This document shows, piece after piece, positions 1 through 8,149 of a stretch of DNA of 41,898 bases. Origin of the DNA: Actinomadura montaniterrae (GTDB lineage Bacteria; Actinomycetota; Actinomycetes; Streptosporangiales; Streptosporangiaceae); the NCBI RefSeq assembly GCF_008923365.1, contig NZ_WBMR01000072.1:1-41898 (forward strand), in the 5' to 3' direction. A program made the position numbers and the translations under genes. The stretch's first letter is position 1. Each line of letters begins with the position of its first letter. Below the pieces are notes generated by a model, which had not been told where the DNA came from, did no database searches, and was given only the letters and a program-made list of their open reading frames with translations.

Positions 1-169
1 CGGCGACGGCGACGAGGACGCCGACGGCCACCAGGACGGCGAGGACGGCGCCGCTCAGCGCCCGCCCGCCGCGCGGGCGGGTCCGGCCGGACGCCGCGCG
101 CCGCGCCGCGGCCTCGGCGTAGCCGGGGTCGAGCAGCTTGCCGGCGAACAGGTCCGACAGCAGGGACAT
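1..169 (-). CDS. DUF881 family protein, N-terminal fragment
   Basis: Partial gene; the rest lies beyond the left edge. Read from an ATG at 169, the product begins MSLLSDLFAGKLLDPGYAEA, then a basic stretch, then a hydrophobic segment (ALSGAVLAVLVAVGVLVAVA) that looks like a membrane anchor. The LDPGYAEAA-type start and single anchor match what I know of actinobacterial DUF881 proteins, which usually sit near a CDP-alcohol phosphatidyltransferase and a DUF1290 small basic protein (M. tuberculosis Rv1822-Rv1825). Here the phosphatidyltransferase gene is about 8 kb away, on the same strand. Function is unknown. No strong ribosome binding site is visible. The family call rests on only 56 residues. 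Confidence 0.55.
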   Translation of the reverse strand, partial: MSLLSDLFAGKLLDPGYAEAAARRAASGRTRPRGGRALSGAVLAVLVAVGVLVAVA

Positions 170-287
170 GGAGGCGTCGGGGCGGCGCCATCCGCCCGCC
201 CGCTCCGCCTCGTCCCGTTCCCGCCGTCGCGCGACCACCGGACCATGATGGCAAGGCCCGCCAAATCGGGCCGGGTCCGGCGCGCCG

Positions 288-932
288 CTACGCGACGGCG
301 GCGCGGGTGCGGTCCAGGCCGATGTGCACCGCGAGGGCGGCCAGGACGGTGCCCATCAGGTAGCGCTGGACGCGCTGCCAGGCCGGGCGGCGGGCGAGGA
401 ACGCGGCGATGCTCCCGGCGCCGAGGACGATCAGGCCGTTCACGGTGATCGCGACGGTGATCTGGGTGAGGCCGAGGAGCAGGCTCTGCGCGGCGACGTG
501 GCCGCGGGACGGGTCGACGAACTGCGGCAGCAGCGACACGTACAGGATCGCGATCTTGGGGTTGAGCAGGTTGGTCACCAGGCCCATGGCGAACAGCCGC
601 CGCGGCGGGTCGGCGGGCAGCTCCTTGGGGGCGAAGACGGCGGTCCCGCCGGGCCGGAGGGCCTGCCAGGCCAGCCAGAGCAGGTAGCCGGCGCCGGCGA
701 GCTTCAGCGCCGTGTACACGGGCGGGACGAGCCGGAAGACGGTCGTGATGCCGGCGGTGGCGGCGACGACGTACAGGACGAAGCCGAGGGCGACGCCGCC
801 GAGTGAGACGAGGCCGGCCCGGCGGCCCTGCGTCACCGACCGCGACACGAGGTAGATCATGTTCGGCCCGGGGGTGAGGACGAGCCCGAGCGCGACGAGG
901 GCGATGGCCGCCAGGGCGGCTGGGGAGATCAT
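288..932 (-). CDS. LysE/RhtB family amino-acid exporter
   Basis: 214-residue membrane protein of usual LysE/RhtB length, with about six hydrophobic segments. The N-terminus has the family signature LTPGPNMIYLVSRS (residues about 18-31) followed by a basic loop (QGRRAG). Members export amino acids or related metabolites using the proton gradient; the substrate cannot be told from sequence. I chose the ATG at 932 over upstream in-frame codons because the first helix starts there and a -10 box lies 7 nt upstream, implying a leaderless transcript. It is divergent from a MocR regulator, and the shared intergenic region carries three copies of one operator. This transporter is therefore the likely target of that regulator. 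Confidence 0.88.
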   Translation of the reverse strand: MISPAALAAIALVALGLVLTPGPNMIYLVSRSVTQGRRAGLVSLGGVALGFVLYVVAATAGITTVFRLVPPVYTALKLAGAGYLLWLAWQALRPGGTAVFAPKELPADPPRRLFAMGLVTNLLNPKIAILYVSLLPQFVDPSRGHVAAQSLLLGLTQITVAITVNGLIVLGAGSIAAFLARRPAWQRVQRYLMGTVLAALAVHIGLDRTRAAVA

Positions 933-993
933 TGCACCGATGCTAGGCGCCGGGATTTGTTCGGTGCAATAATGACATTGAACTCGGTGCAAT
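931..993. promoter_or_regulatory. Three-copy MocR operator (TCGGTGCAAT)
   Basis: The decamer TCGGTGCAAT occurs perfectly at 961-970 and 984-993 as direct repeats 23 bp apart, and once inverted (ATTGCACCGA) at 931-940. Two direct repeats plus one inverted copy is the arrangement described for MocR regulators such as PdxR. The inverted copy overlaps the exporter start codon. The middle copy covers the exporter -35 box. The last copy lies just upstream of the regulator gene. That the MocR protein binds here is inference. Confidence 0.75.
940..969 (-). promoter_or_regulatory. Promoter of the LysE exporter gene
   Basis: On the minus strand, TTGCAC (964-969) and TAGCAT (940-945) form -35 and -10 boxes with an 18-bp spacer. 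Only 7 nt separate the -10 box from the exporter ATG, so transcription should start at or next to the A of ATG. Both boxes touch copies of the MocR operator. Confidence 0.55.
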
Positions 994-1005
994 CCTGGGA
1001 GCCGT

Positions 1006-2346
1006 ATGGACGACTACCGGCGGGTGGCCGACGCCGTCGCCGCCGACATCGCGGCGGGGCGGCTGCGTCCGGGCGACCGGCTGCCGCCGCAGCGCGCGTT
1101 CGCCCGCCGCCGCGGCATCGCCGCCTCGACGGCCGCCCGCGTCTACCGCGAGCTGGGCCGGCGCGGCCTGGTGGTCGGCGAGGTCGGGCGCGGCACGTTC
1201 GTGCTCGCGGCGGAGCGCCGGGCGGCCCCCGCCCTGGCCGAGCCGGCGGACGCCCGCGTCGACCTGGAGCTGAACTATCCGGTGGTGCCGGAGCAGGCGC
1301 CGCTGCTGGCCGCCGGGCTGGACCGCCTGATACGGCCGGACGTGCTCGACGCGTCGCTCGCCCCCGTGGGCGTCGCGGGCACGCCGGCCGTGCGCGAGGC
1401 CGCGGCCGCGCTGCTCGCGGGGGGCGGCTGGGCTCCGGCGCCGGACGACGTGCTGTTCGCCGGGAACGGCCGGCAGGCGATCGCCGCGGCCGTGGCCGCG
1501 CTCGTCCCGCCGGGCGGGCGGCTCGCGGTCGAGGCCCTCACCTACCCCGTGATCAAGGGAATCGCGGCGCGGCTCGGCGTCACGCCGGTCGCGGTGCCGG
1601 TGGACGGGCACGGGATGGTCCCCGGCGCGCTCGCCGACGCCCACCGCGCCGCGCCGCTCGGCGGCGTCTACCTCCAGCCCACGCTGCACAACCCGTCCGG
1701 GACGACGATGCCGGAGGCGCGGCGCGCCGAGCTGGGCGCGCTCCTCGAACGGCTCGGGCTGTGCGCCATCGAGGACCGGATCTGGGCGTTCCTGCGCGAG
1801 GACGGCCCGCCGCCGCTGGCGTCGTTCGCGCCGGACCACGCGATCCCGGTCGACAGCCTCTCCAAGCGGCTGGCGCCGGGGCTGAGCGCCGGGTTCGCCG
1901 CCGTCCCGCGGCGGCTGGCGGGCCGGGTCGCCGCGGCGCTGCGCTCGGGCGCGTGGGGTCCCGCGGGGTTCGCGCTGGAGGCGGCGTCCGGGTGGGTCGC
2001 CGACGGGACGGTCGAGGCGATCGTGAAGGCGAAGCGGGCGGACGCCGCGTCCCGGCAGCGGATCGCGGCGGCGCGGCTCGCGGGCGCCGCGGTCCGGTCC
2101 GATCCCGGCTCGTATTTCTGCTGGTGGGAGCTGCCTCCGCCGTGGCGCGCGGAGACGTTCGTGGCGGCTGCGGCCCGGCGCGGCATCGCCGTCACGCCCG
2201 CCGCCGCGTTCGTGGTGGGCGGCGCGGCGGCGCCGCGGGCGGTGCGGTTCGGCCTGGCGTCGCCGCCGGAGGACGTCCTCGCCAGGGCCCTCGACGTGCT
2301 GGCGGAGATCGCGGGCGGCACGCCGGACGACGTCCCCGTCGACTGA
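1006..2346 (+). CDS. MocR family regulator (GntR wHTH fused to aminotransferase fold)
   Basis: 446 residues, usual MocR length. Residues about 1-68 are a GntR winged helix-turn-helix (DRLPPQRAFARRRGIAASTA, then GLVVGEVGRGTFV). Residues about 85-440 are a fold-type I PLP aminotransferase domain, with HNPSGTTM near residue 229 and the PLP lysine in DSLSKRLAPG (Lys287). Such proteins are regulators that sense an amino acid or PLP derivative through the aminotransferase domain. The start has GGGAG a few nt upstream. The gene is divergent from a LysE exporter and flanked by a three-copy operator, so it probably controls that exporter and itself. The effector is unknown. Confidence 0.9.
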   Translation: MDDYRRVADAVAADIAAGRLRPGDRLPPQRAFARRRGIAASTAARVYRELGRRGLVVGEVGRGTFVLAAERRAAPALAEPADARVDLELNYPVVPEQAPLLAAGLDRLIRPDVLDASLAPVGVAGTPAVREAAAALLAGGGWAPAPDDVLFAGNGRQAIAAAVAALVPPGGRLAVEALTYPVIKGIAARLGVTPVAVPVDGHGMVPGALADAHRAAPLGGVYLQPTLHNPSGTTMPEARRAELGALLERLGLCAIEDRIWAFLREDGPPPLASFAPDHAIPVDSLSKRLAPGLSAGFAAVPRRLAGRVAAALRSGAWGPAGFALEAASGWVADGTVEAIVKAKRADAASRQRIAAARLAGAAVRSDPGSYFCWWELPPPWRAETFVAAAARRGIAVTPAAAFVVGGAAAPRAVRFGLASPPEDVLARALDVLAEIAGGTPDDVPVD

Positions 2347-2351
2347 CGGGG
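2334..2351 (+). terminator. Hairpin over the MocR stop codon
   Basis: A 7-bp stem, CCCCGTC (2334-2340) with GACGGGG (2345-2351) and a 4-nt loop, spans the stop codon. There is no U tract, as is common for actinomycete terminators. It would separate this gene from the ABC transporter gene downstream. Confidence 0.4.
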
Positions 2352-2451
2352 AGCCCGGGCCGGGCGAAGATCGCCTCTGGACTCGGGGCCCCGGCGTCGT
2401 TCATGTTCTTCTGGGGGCCGGTCGCGCCCTCCGGAGACGAGGGGGCGTCAC

Positions 2452-4101
2452 GTGATCGAGGTGCGCGAGGTCGGGCAGCGGGTGGACGGCGGGCGCCGCA
2501 CGCTGCGGGACGTGTCGCTGACGATCGGCGCCGGCGAGCTCGTGGCGATCATGGGGGCCAGCGGCGCCGGCAAGACGACGCTGCTGGACGCGATCGCGGG
2601 GGTGCGGCCGCCCGCCGAGGGCGAGGTGCGCTACGCGGGCGGCGGCGGGTCGCTCGGGTACGTGCCGCAGGACGACATCGTCCACAAGGAGCTGCCGCTG
2701 CGGCGCACCCTCCGGTACGCGGCGGGCCTCCGGCTGCCTGCCGGCACGCCGCCGGAGGACGCGGAGAAGGCCGTGGACGACGTGCTGGACGCCCTCGCCC
2801 TCACCGCCCGAGCCGGGCAGCGCGTCGGGCGGCTGAGCGGCGGCGAGCGCAAGCGGGCCAGCATCGCCGTCGAGCTGCTGACGCGGCCCCGGGTGTTCTT
2901 CCTCGACGAGCCGACGTCGGGCCTCGACCCGGCCACCGCCGCCGACCTGATGCGGCTGCTGCGCGGCCTCGCCGACGCGGGGACGACCGTCGTCATGACG
3001 ACGCACCACCCGCCGGACGTCGCGGTCTGCGACCGGGTGGCGGTGCTGGCGCCGGACGGGCGGCTGGCGTTCTACGGCCCGCCGGAGGAGGCCCTGCAGG
3101 AGTTCGGGGCCACCGCGGTCGACGAGATCTACCTGCGGCTCGCGGGCGGCGCGCAGGCCGACTGGGAGAACCGGTTCCGCCGCCCGGGCGGCGAGGGTAC
3201 GGCGCCGGGCCCGGGCGTCGGCGCGCTGCGGCAGTGGGCGCTGCTGACCCGGCGCAACCTGGACCTGCTGGCGGGGAACCGGCTGACCCTCGCCGTGCTG
3301 GCGGGGTCGCCGCTCATGGTGCTCGCGATGTTCGCGGTGCTGTTCCGCCCGGGCGCGTTCGCGCCGGAGTCGCCGAGCCCGAGCGCCACCGTGATGATCC
3401 TGTTCTGGATCGCGTTCGGCGGGTTCTTCTTCGGGCTGACCTACGGGCTGCTGCAGATCTGCACCGAGCTGCCGGTGCTGCGGCGCGAGCGGCTCACCGG
3501 GCTGCGGATCGGGCCGTACGTGCTGGCGAAGGCGGCCGTGCTGCTGCCGCTGCTGGCGGTGGTGGACGCGCTGATGCTCGGGGTGCTGCGCGGGCTGGAC
3601 CGGCTGCCGCCGATGGGCTGGCGGACGTACGGGGAGCTGTTCGCGACGCTGCTGCTGTGCTCGGTGGCGGCGCTGGCGCTCGGGCTGCTGGTGTCGGCGG
3701 CGGTGACGGACCCGGCGCAGGCGACGATGGCCCTGCCGATGCTGTGCTTCCCGCAGGTGCTGTTCGTCGGCGCGATCCTGCCCGTCCCGGTGATGGCGGC
3801 GCCGGGACGGTGGCTGAGCTGCGCGATGTCGAACCGGTGGGCGTTCGAGGGGCTCGGGCACAGCCTCGGCGTCGACCGGCTGTGGGCGTCGGGCCGGTCG
3901 CCGCTGGGTCCGCCGCTGCTGGCCTCCTACGGCGCCACGTTCTCCCGTTCCGTGGCCGCCGACTGGGCGATCCTCGCGGGGTTCGCGGCGCTCTTCCTCG
4001 CGGGGACGGCCGCCGTCCTCGCCCGCCGCACGCGGCGCCCCGCGGAGGACGCGTCCCGGGAGACCGCCGGAACACCCCCAAACACAGGCATCTCGTCCTG
4101 A
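2452..4101 (+). CDS. ABC transporter half-molecule, ABCG-like (ATPase + ABC-2 permease)
   Basis: 549-residue fusion. The N-terminal ATPase has Walker A GASGAGKTT (about 35-43), Q-loop region YVPQDDIVHKEL, signature LSGGERKR (about 128-135), Walker B VFFLDEPTSGLD and a switch histidine in MTTHHP. The C-terminal half (about 265-535) has about six membrane segments of the ABC2_membrane type. ATPase-first order and the PQDDIVHKEL stretch match ABCG/White-type exporters, including the exporter half of mycobacterial Rv1747, but no FHA domain is present here. It probably works as a homodimer exporting a lipid or hydrophobic compound; the substrate is unknown. GTG start with GAGGGGG 5-6 nt upstream. 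Confidence 0.88.
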   Translation: MIEVREVGQRVDGGRRTLRDVSLTIGAGELVAIMGASGAGKTTLLDAIAGVRPPAEGEVRYAGGGGSLGYVPQDDIVHKELPLRRTLRYAAGLRLPAGTPPEDAEKAVDDVLDALALTARAGQRVGRLSGGERKRASIAVELLTRPRVFFLDEPTSGLDPATAADLMRLLRGLADAGTTVVMTTHHPPDVAVCDRVAVLAPDGRLAFYGPPEEALQEFGATAVDEIYLRLAGGAQADWENRFRRPGGEGTAPGPGVGALRQWALLTRRNLDLLAGNRLTLAVLAGSPLMVLAMFAVLFRPGAFAPESPSPSATVMILFWIAFGGFFFGLTYGLLQICTELPVLRRERLTGLRIGPYVLAKAAVLLPLLAVVDALMLGVLRGLDRLPPMGWRTYGELFATLLLCSVAALALGLLVSAAVTDPAQATMALPMLCFPQVLFVGAILPVPVMAAPGRWLSCAMSNRWAFEGLGHSLGVDRLWASGRSPLGPPLLASYGATFSRSVAADWAILAGFAALFLAGTAAVLARRTRRPAEDASRETAGTPPNTGISS

Positions 4102-4187
4102 AAAGGTCAGAACATCCCCTTGCATGCCGTTCTCCGATTTTGGACCGTTCTTAGAGGAGGATGCGGCTTTGTACGCGGGGGTGCATG

Positions 4188-5621
4188 ATGTCCGCTTCAA
4201 CCGATTCCTGGGCGGCGGGGGCGACGCCCGGTACTGACGCCGAGTACGCCTCGACGAGCCGGCTGGACGACCTGAGGGCCGCCGAGTACCGCCATCTCGA
4301 CGGCCAGGCCTACCTGGACTACACGGGCGCGGGCGTGGCGGCCGACGCGCAGATCCGCGCGCACGCCAGGCGGCTCACCGGGCACTGCTACGGCAACCCG
4401 CACTCGGAGAACCCCACGTCCAGCGCGTCCACCGAGCTGGTCGAGCGGACCCGCGCGGCGATCCTCGGCTTCTTCAACGCCTCCCCCGACGAGTACGCGG
4501 TGGTCTTCACGCCGAACGCGACCGGCGCGTGCCGGCTGGTCGGCGAGGCCTACCCGTTCGGGCGCGGGTCCCGGCTCGTCCTCACCGGTGACAACCACAA
4601 CTCCGTCAACGGGATCCGCGAGTTCGCCCGCGCGCGCGGCGCGCAGGTGGTCAACGTGCCCGTCCGAGGGGCCGAGCTTCGCGTCCCTGAGGACGACCTC
4701 CGCAGCGCCCTCGGCCGCCGCCGCGGGCTGCTCGTCTACCCGGCGCAGAGCAACTTCACGGGCGTCCAGCACCCCCTGGAGTGGGTCGGCCTCGCGCATG
4801 CGCGCGGATACGACGTGCTGCTGGACGCCGCCGCGTTCGTCCCCGCGAACCGCCTGGACCTCAGCCGGACGCGGCCCGACTTCGTCCCGGTGAGCTGGTA
4901 CAAGGTGTTCGGCTACCCGACCGGCGTCGGCGCCCTGGTCGCCCGGCGCGCCGCGCTCGCCCGGCTGCGCCGCCCCTGGTTCGCGGGCGGCACGATCCAG
5001 GCGGTCAGCGCGGTCGGCGGCTGGCACGTCCTGGCCCGCGACGAGACCGCGTTCGAGGACGGCACCCTGAACTTCCTGTCGATCCCGGACGTGGAGTTCG
5101 GCATCCGCTGGATCGAGGGCATCGGCATGGACCTGATCCACCGCCGGGTCGCCCGCCTCACCTCGTGGCTGCTGCACCGCCTGACCGGCCTCCGGCACGG
5201 CGCGGGCTCCGCCATGGTCCGCGTGTACGGGCCCACCGGTACGGACCGGCGCGGCGGCACCGTCGCGTTCAACGTCCTGGACGCGCGGGGCCGGATCGTG
5301 GACGAGCGGATCATCGCGCGCGACACCACCGCCGCCGGGATCTCCGTCCGCACCGGCTGCTTCTGCAACCCGGGCGCCGGGGAGGGCGCCTTCCACATCT
5401 CCGAGCAGGCGCTGCGCGACCGGCGGACCCTGCGCGGCGGCATGCGGAACCTCGACGAGTACCTCGACCTGCTCCACCTGCCGAGCGGCGGCGCCGTCCG
5501 CGCGTCGCTCGGCCTGGTCTCCAACGTCGCCGACGTCGAGCGCCTCGTCTCGTTCCTGGAGGAGACCTACGGGGACCGGGAGCCCGATGCCAGAGGCCTC
5601 AGGCCGCGCGAACGCTGCTGA
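4188..5621 (+). CDS. Aminotransferase class V PLP enzyme, molybdenum-cofactor-sulfurase-like
   Basis: About 477 residues; fold-type I PLP enzyme related to cysteine desulfurases. Visible elements are the early motif YLDYTGAGV, the PLP-lysine region SWYKVFGYPTGVGALV, and RTGCFCNPGAGEG near residue 395. The last closely resembles the loop with the persulfide cysteine in eukaryotic Moco sulfurases. Those proteins have a second MOSC domain; this one ends after the aminotransferase part. It is therefore a stand-alone sulfurase-like domain with unknown sulfur acceptor. The start is ambiguous. A perfect AGGAGG (4155-4160) abuts an in-frame ATG at 4161 with no spacing, while ATGs at 4185 and 4188 follow a G-rich stretch. 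The preceding 59 bp are unusually AT-rich and may hold the promoter. Confidence 0.8.
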   Translation: MSASTDSWAAGATPGTDAEYASTSRLDDLRAAEYRHLDGQAYLDYTGAGVAADAQIRAHARRLTGHCYGNPHSENPTSSASTELVERTRAAILGFFNASPDEYAVVFTPNATGACRLVGEAYPFGRGSRLVLTGDNHNSVNGIREFARARGAQVVNVPVRGAELRVPEDDLRSALGRRRGLLVYPAQSNFTGVQHPLEWVGLAHARGYDVLLDAAAFVPANRLDLSRTRPDFVPVSWYKVFGYPTGVGALVARRAALARLRRPWFAGGTIQAVSAVGGWHVLARDETAFEDGTLNFLSIPDVEFGIRWIEGIGMDLIHRRVARLTSWLLHRLTGLRHGAGSAMVRVYGPTGTDRRGGTVAFNVLDARGRIVDERIIARDTTAAGISVRTGCFCNPGAGEGAFHISEQALRDRRTLRGGMRNLDEYLDLLHLPSGGAVRASLGLVSNVADVERLVSFLEETYGDREPDARGLRPRERC

Positions 5622-5650
5622 GCCCGCCGCGCGGCCCGCGCATTCCCACG

Positions 5651-8149
5651 CTAGGAGCCCGCGCGTTCCACGACGACGGCCCACTCCTCCAGCAGCTCCT
5701 GCGCGGCGTCGGCGTCCGGGCCCTCGGCCCACAGGTGCGTGACCGCCTCCGCCGGGTCCGGCAGGACCAGCACCCAGCCGCCGTCGTCCTCCACCACGCG
5801 GACCCCGTCGGTGGTGTCGAGGGTCCGGCTCCCGGCGGCCTCCACGACATGCCGCATGACGCTCCCCTTCGCCGCCCACGGCGTCGGGACGGACCGGCGC
5901 AGCAGGTGCGCCACCGGGATCCGCCGGTCGATCTGCGACAGCGTCAGCCGCGTCCGCGCGACGAGCCCGACCAGCCGGACGAACGCCGCGATCCCGTCCA
6001 CGGTGCCGCTGAACTCCGGCATCAGGAACCCGCCCCGCCCATCGCCCGCGAACACCACGTCGGGGCGCGCGGCGGCCTTGGTGAGCACGTCCTGCGAGGT
6101 GGACGTCCACTCCACCTGGACGCCGTGGAACCGGCAGACCTGCTCGGCCACCCGCGTCGTCGTCACCGGCAGCGCCACCCGCCCGCCGCGCCGCTCCGCC
6201 GCGACCAGGTCCAGCATCACCAGCAGCGCCCGGTCGTCGGCGACCAGCTCGCCGTTCTCGTCCACCAGCGAGATCCGCTCGCCGACCGGGTCGAACCGGA
6301 CGCCGAACGCGGCCCGCGACGACGACACCAGCGCGCCGAGCCGCTCCAGGTCGCGCATCCGCTCGGGCAGGGTCTCGGTCGGGTTCGCCTCGTCCAGCGC
6401 GTTGTTGCGGGTCAGCACCTCCACCCCGACCCGGCCGAGCAGGCTCGGCAGCACCAGCGACGCGACGCCGCCCGCGCAGTCCAGCACGATCTTCAGCCCG
6501 GCCTCGCGGACGCCGCTGATGTCGATGCGGTCCAGCAGGTCGCGGGTGTAGGTCTCCACCACGCGCGGCGGGTAGGTCAGCTCGGCGATCTCGCCGGGGA
6601 ACGCGCGCCGGTACTCCTGCCGCCCGAACACCCGCTCCAGCTTGCGCTGCGCGGCCTGCGACAGGTCCGCGCCGTCCGGGTCGAGGAAGATGATGTCGAC
6701 GCCCTGGGTCTCCCCGTACGTCGTGCGGATGTAGATCCCGCCGGCGCAGTCCTCCCGGCCCGTCTCGAACCGGGCGACGGTCAGCGGCGTCGCCTCCAGG
6801 TCCTGCACGTTGATCGCGCTGGCGGTCAGCGCGCTGATCACCGCGCGCTTGAGCGTCCGCGCGGCGCGCGAGACGTCCCGGCCGGTGACGACCGTGGTGC
6901 CCTTCTTCAGCGTGGTCGCGTACGCGCTGGCCAGCCGCACCGCCAGCTCCGGCGTGATCTCCACGTTGACCAGCCCGGACACGCCGCGCGGCCCGAACAG
7001 GTTGCGCTGCCCGCGCGACTCCCAGATCACGCTCGTGTTGACGACCGCGCCCGCCTCGATCGTCTTGAACGGGTACACCTTCACGCCGCTGGAGACGTAC
7101 GCCTCCGCCTCGATGACGCACTCGTCCCCGACGATCGCGCCCTCCTCGACGCGCGCGCCCGCCATGATGTCGGTGTTCTTGCCGACGACGCAGCCGCGCA
7201 GGTTCGTCGACGGCGCGACGAACACGTTGTCGTGGACGATCGCGCGGTGCAGGAACGCGCCCTCCTTCACCACGACGTTGCTGCCGAGCACCGTGTACTC
7301 GCGCAGCTCGACCCCCGCCTCGACCTTCGCGTAGTCGCCGATGTACAGCGGGCCCTTCAGCACGGCCTCCGCGTCGACCTCGGCGCCCTCGGCGACCCAC
7401 ACGCCCGGCGACATCTCGAACCCGTCCAGCTCGATGCCGACCTGCCCGGACAGCATGTCGGCCTGCGCCTTCAGGTAGCTCTCGTGGGTGCCGACGTCCT
7501 CCCAGTAGCAGTCCGCCACGTACCCGTACAGCGGCGCGCCCTCGGCCAGCAGCTTGGGGAACACGTCGCCCGACCAGTCGACGGACTCGCCCGCCGCGAC
7601 GTGGTCGAGCACCTCCGGCTCCATCACGTAGATGCCGGTGTTGACGGTGTCGGAGAACACCTGCCCCCACGTCGGCTTCTCCAGGAACCGCTGCACGCGG
7701 CCCTCGTCGTCCACGATGATGATCCCGAACTCCAGCGGGTTCGGCACCCGCTTGAGGCCGATGGTGACGAGGGCGCCGTTGCGCTCGTGGAAGCGCACCA
7801 TGTCGGTCAGGTCGATGTCGGTCAGCGCGTCCCCGGAGATCACCAGGAACCGGTCGTCGCGCAGCGCCGCCTCGGCGTTCTTCACGCTGCCCGCGGTGCC
7901 GAGCGGCACCTCCTCGGTCGCGTAGCTCAGCGACATGCCGAGCTCCTCGCCGTCCCCGAAGTAGTTGCGGATCAGCGCCGCCAGGAACTGGACCGTGACG
8001 ACGGTCTCGCTGAACCCGTGCCGCTTCAGCAGCCGCAGCACGTGCTCCATGATCGGCCGGTTGACGAGCGGCAGCAGCGGCTTGGGCTGGTTGGCGGTCA
8101 TCGGACGCAGCCGCGTCCCCTCGCCACCCGCCATCACGACGGCCTTCAT
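5651..8149 (-). CDS. manC: Mannose-1-phosphate guanylyltransferase with degenerate phosphomannomutase domain
   Basis: 832 residues. The N-terminal nucleotidyltransferase domain (about 1-235) has GGEGTRLRP with QPKPLLP, GDALTDID and the EKP motif. Residues about 250-375 are left-handed beta-helix hexapeptide repeats. Residues about 385-832 resemble phosphohexomutase, but the catalytic TASHNP-type loop reads RTTYGE (about 475-480), and the DGDADR metal loop reads DPVGER (about 620-625). The mutase half therefore looks inactive. The protein should make GDP-mannose (or another NDP-sugar) for glycosylation and envelope glycans. It resembles the large S. coelicolor SCO1388 protein next to cardiolipin synthase. 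Its ATG overlaps the stop of the upstream synthase gene (ATGA), implying translational coupling. Confidence 0.85.
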   Translation of the reverse strand: MKAVVMAGGEGTRLRPMTANQPKPLLPLVNRPIMEHVLRLLKRHGFSETVVTVQFLAALIRNYFGDGEELGMSLSYATEEVPLGTAGSVKNAEAALRDDRFLVISGDALTDIDLTDMVRFHERNGALVTIGLKRVPNPLEFGIIIVDDEGRVQRFLEKPTWGQVFSDTVNTGIYVMEPEVLDHVAAGESVDWSGDVFPKLLAEGAPLYGYVADCYWEDVGTHESYLKAQADMLSGQVGIELDGFEMSPGVWVAEGAEVDAEAVLKGPLYIGDYAKVEAGVELREYTVLGSNVVVKEGAFLHRAIVHDNVFVAPSTNLRGCVVGKNTDIMAGARVEEGAIVGDECVIEAEAYVSSGVKVYPFKTIEAGAVVNTSVIWESRGQRNLFGPRGVSGLVNVEITPELAVRLASAYATTLKKGTTVVTGRDVSRAARTLKRAVISALTASAINVQDLEATPLTVARFETGREDCAGGIYIRTTYGETQGVDIIFLDPDGADLSQAAQRKLERVFGRQEYRRAFPGEIAELTYPPRVVETYTRDLLDRIDISGVREAGLKIVLDCAGGVASLVLPSLLGRVGVEVLTRNNALDEANPTETLPERMRDLERLGALVSSSRAAFGVRFDPVGERISLVDENGELVADDRALLVMLDLVAAERRGGRVALPVTTTRVAEQVCRFHGVQVEWTSTSQDVLTKAAARPDVVFAGDGRGGFLMPEFSGTVDGIAAFVRLVGLVARTRLTLSQIDRRIPVAHLLRRSVPTPWAAKGSVMRHVVEAAGSRTLDTTDGVRVVEDDGGWVLVLPDPAEAVTHLWAEGPDADAAQELLEEWAVVVERAGS

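Noticed and set aside
957..4154. A 1065-codon open frame on the plus strand overlapping the MocR and ABC genes
   Set aside because: Its product is Arg/Gly/Ala-rich low complexity without domains; it is the shadow of two real genes in another frame.
4161..4187. A separate cysteine leader peptide before the sulfurase-like gene
   Set aside because: The frame has no stop and runs directly into the enzyme; an N-terminal extension or simply the wrong start is a simpler reading.
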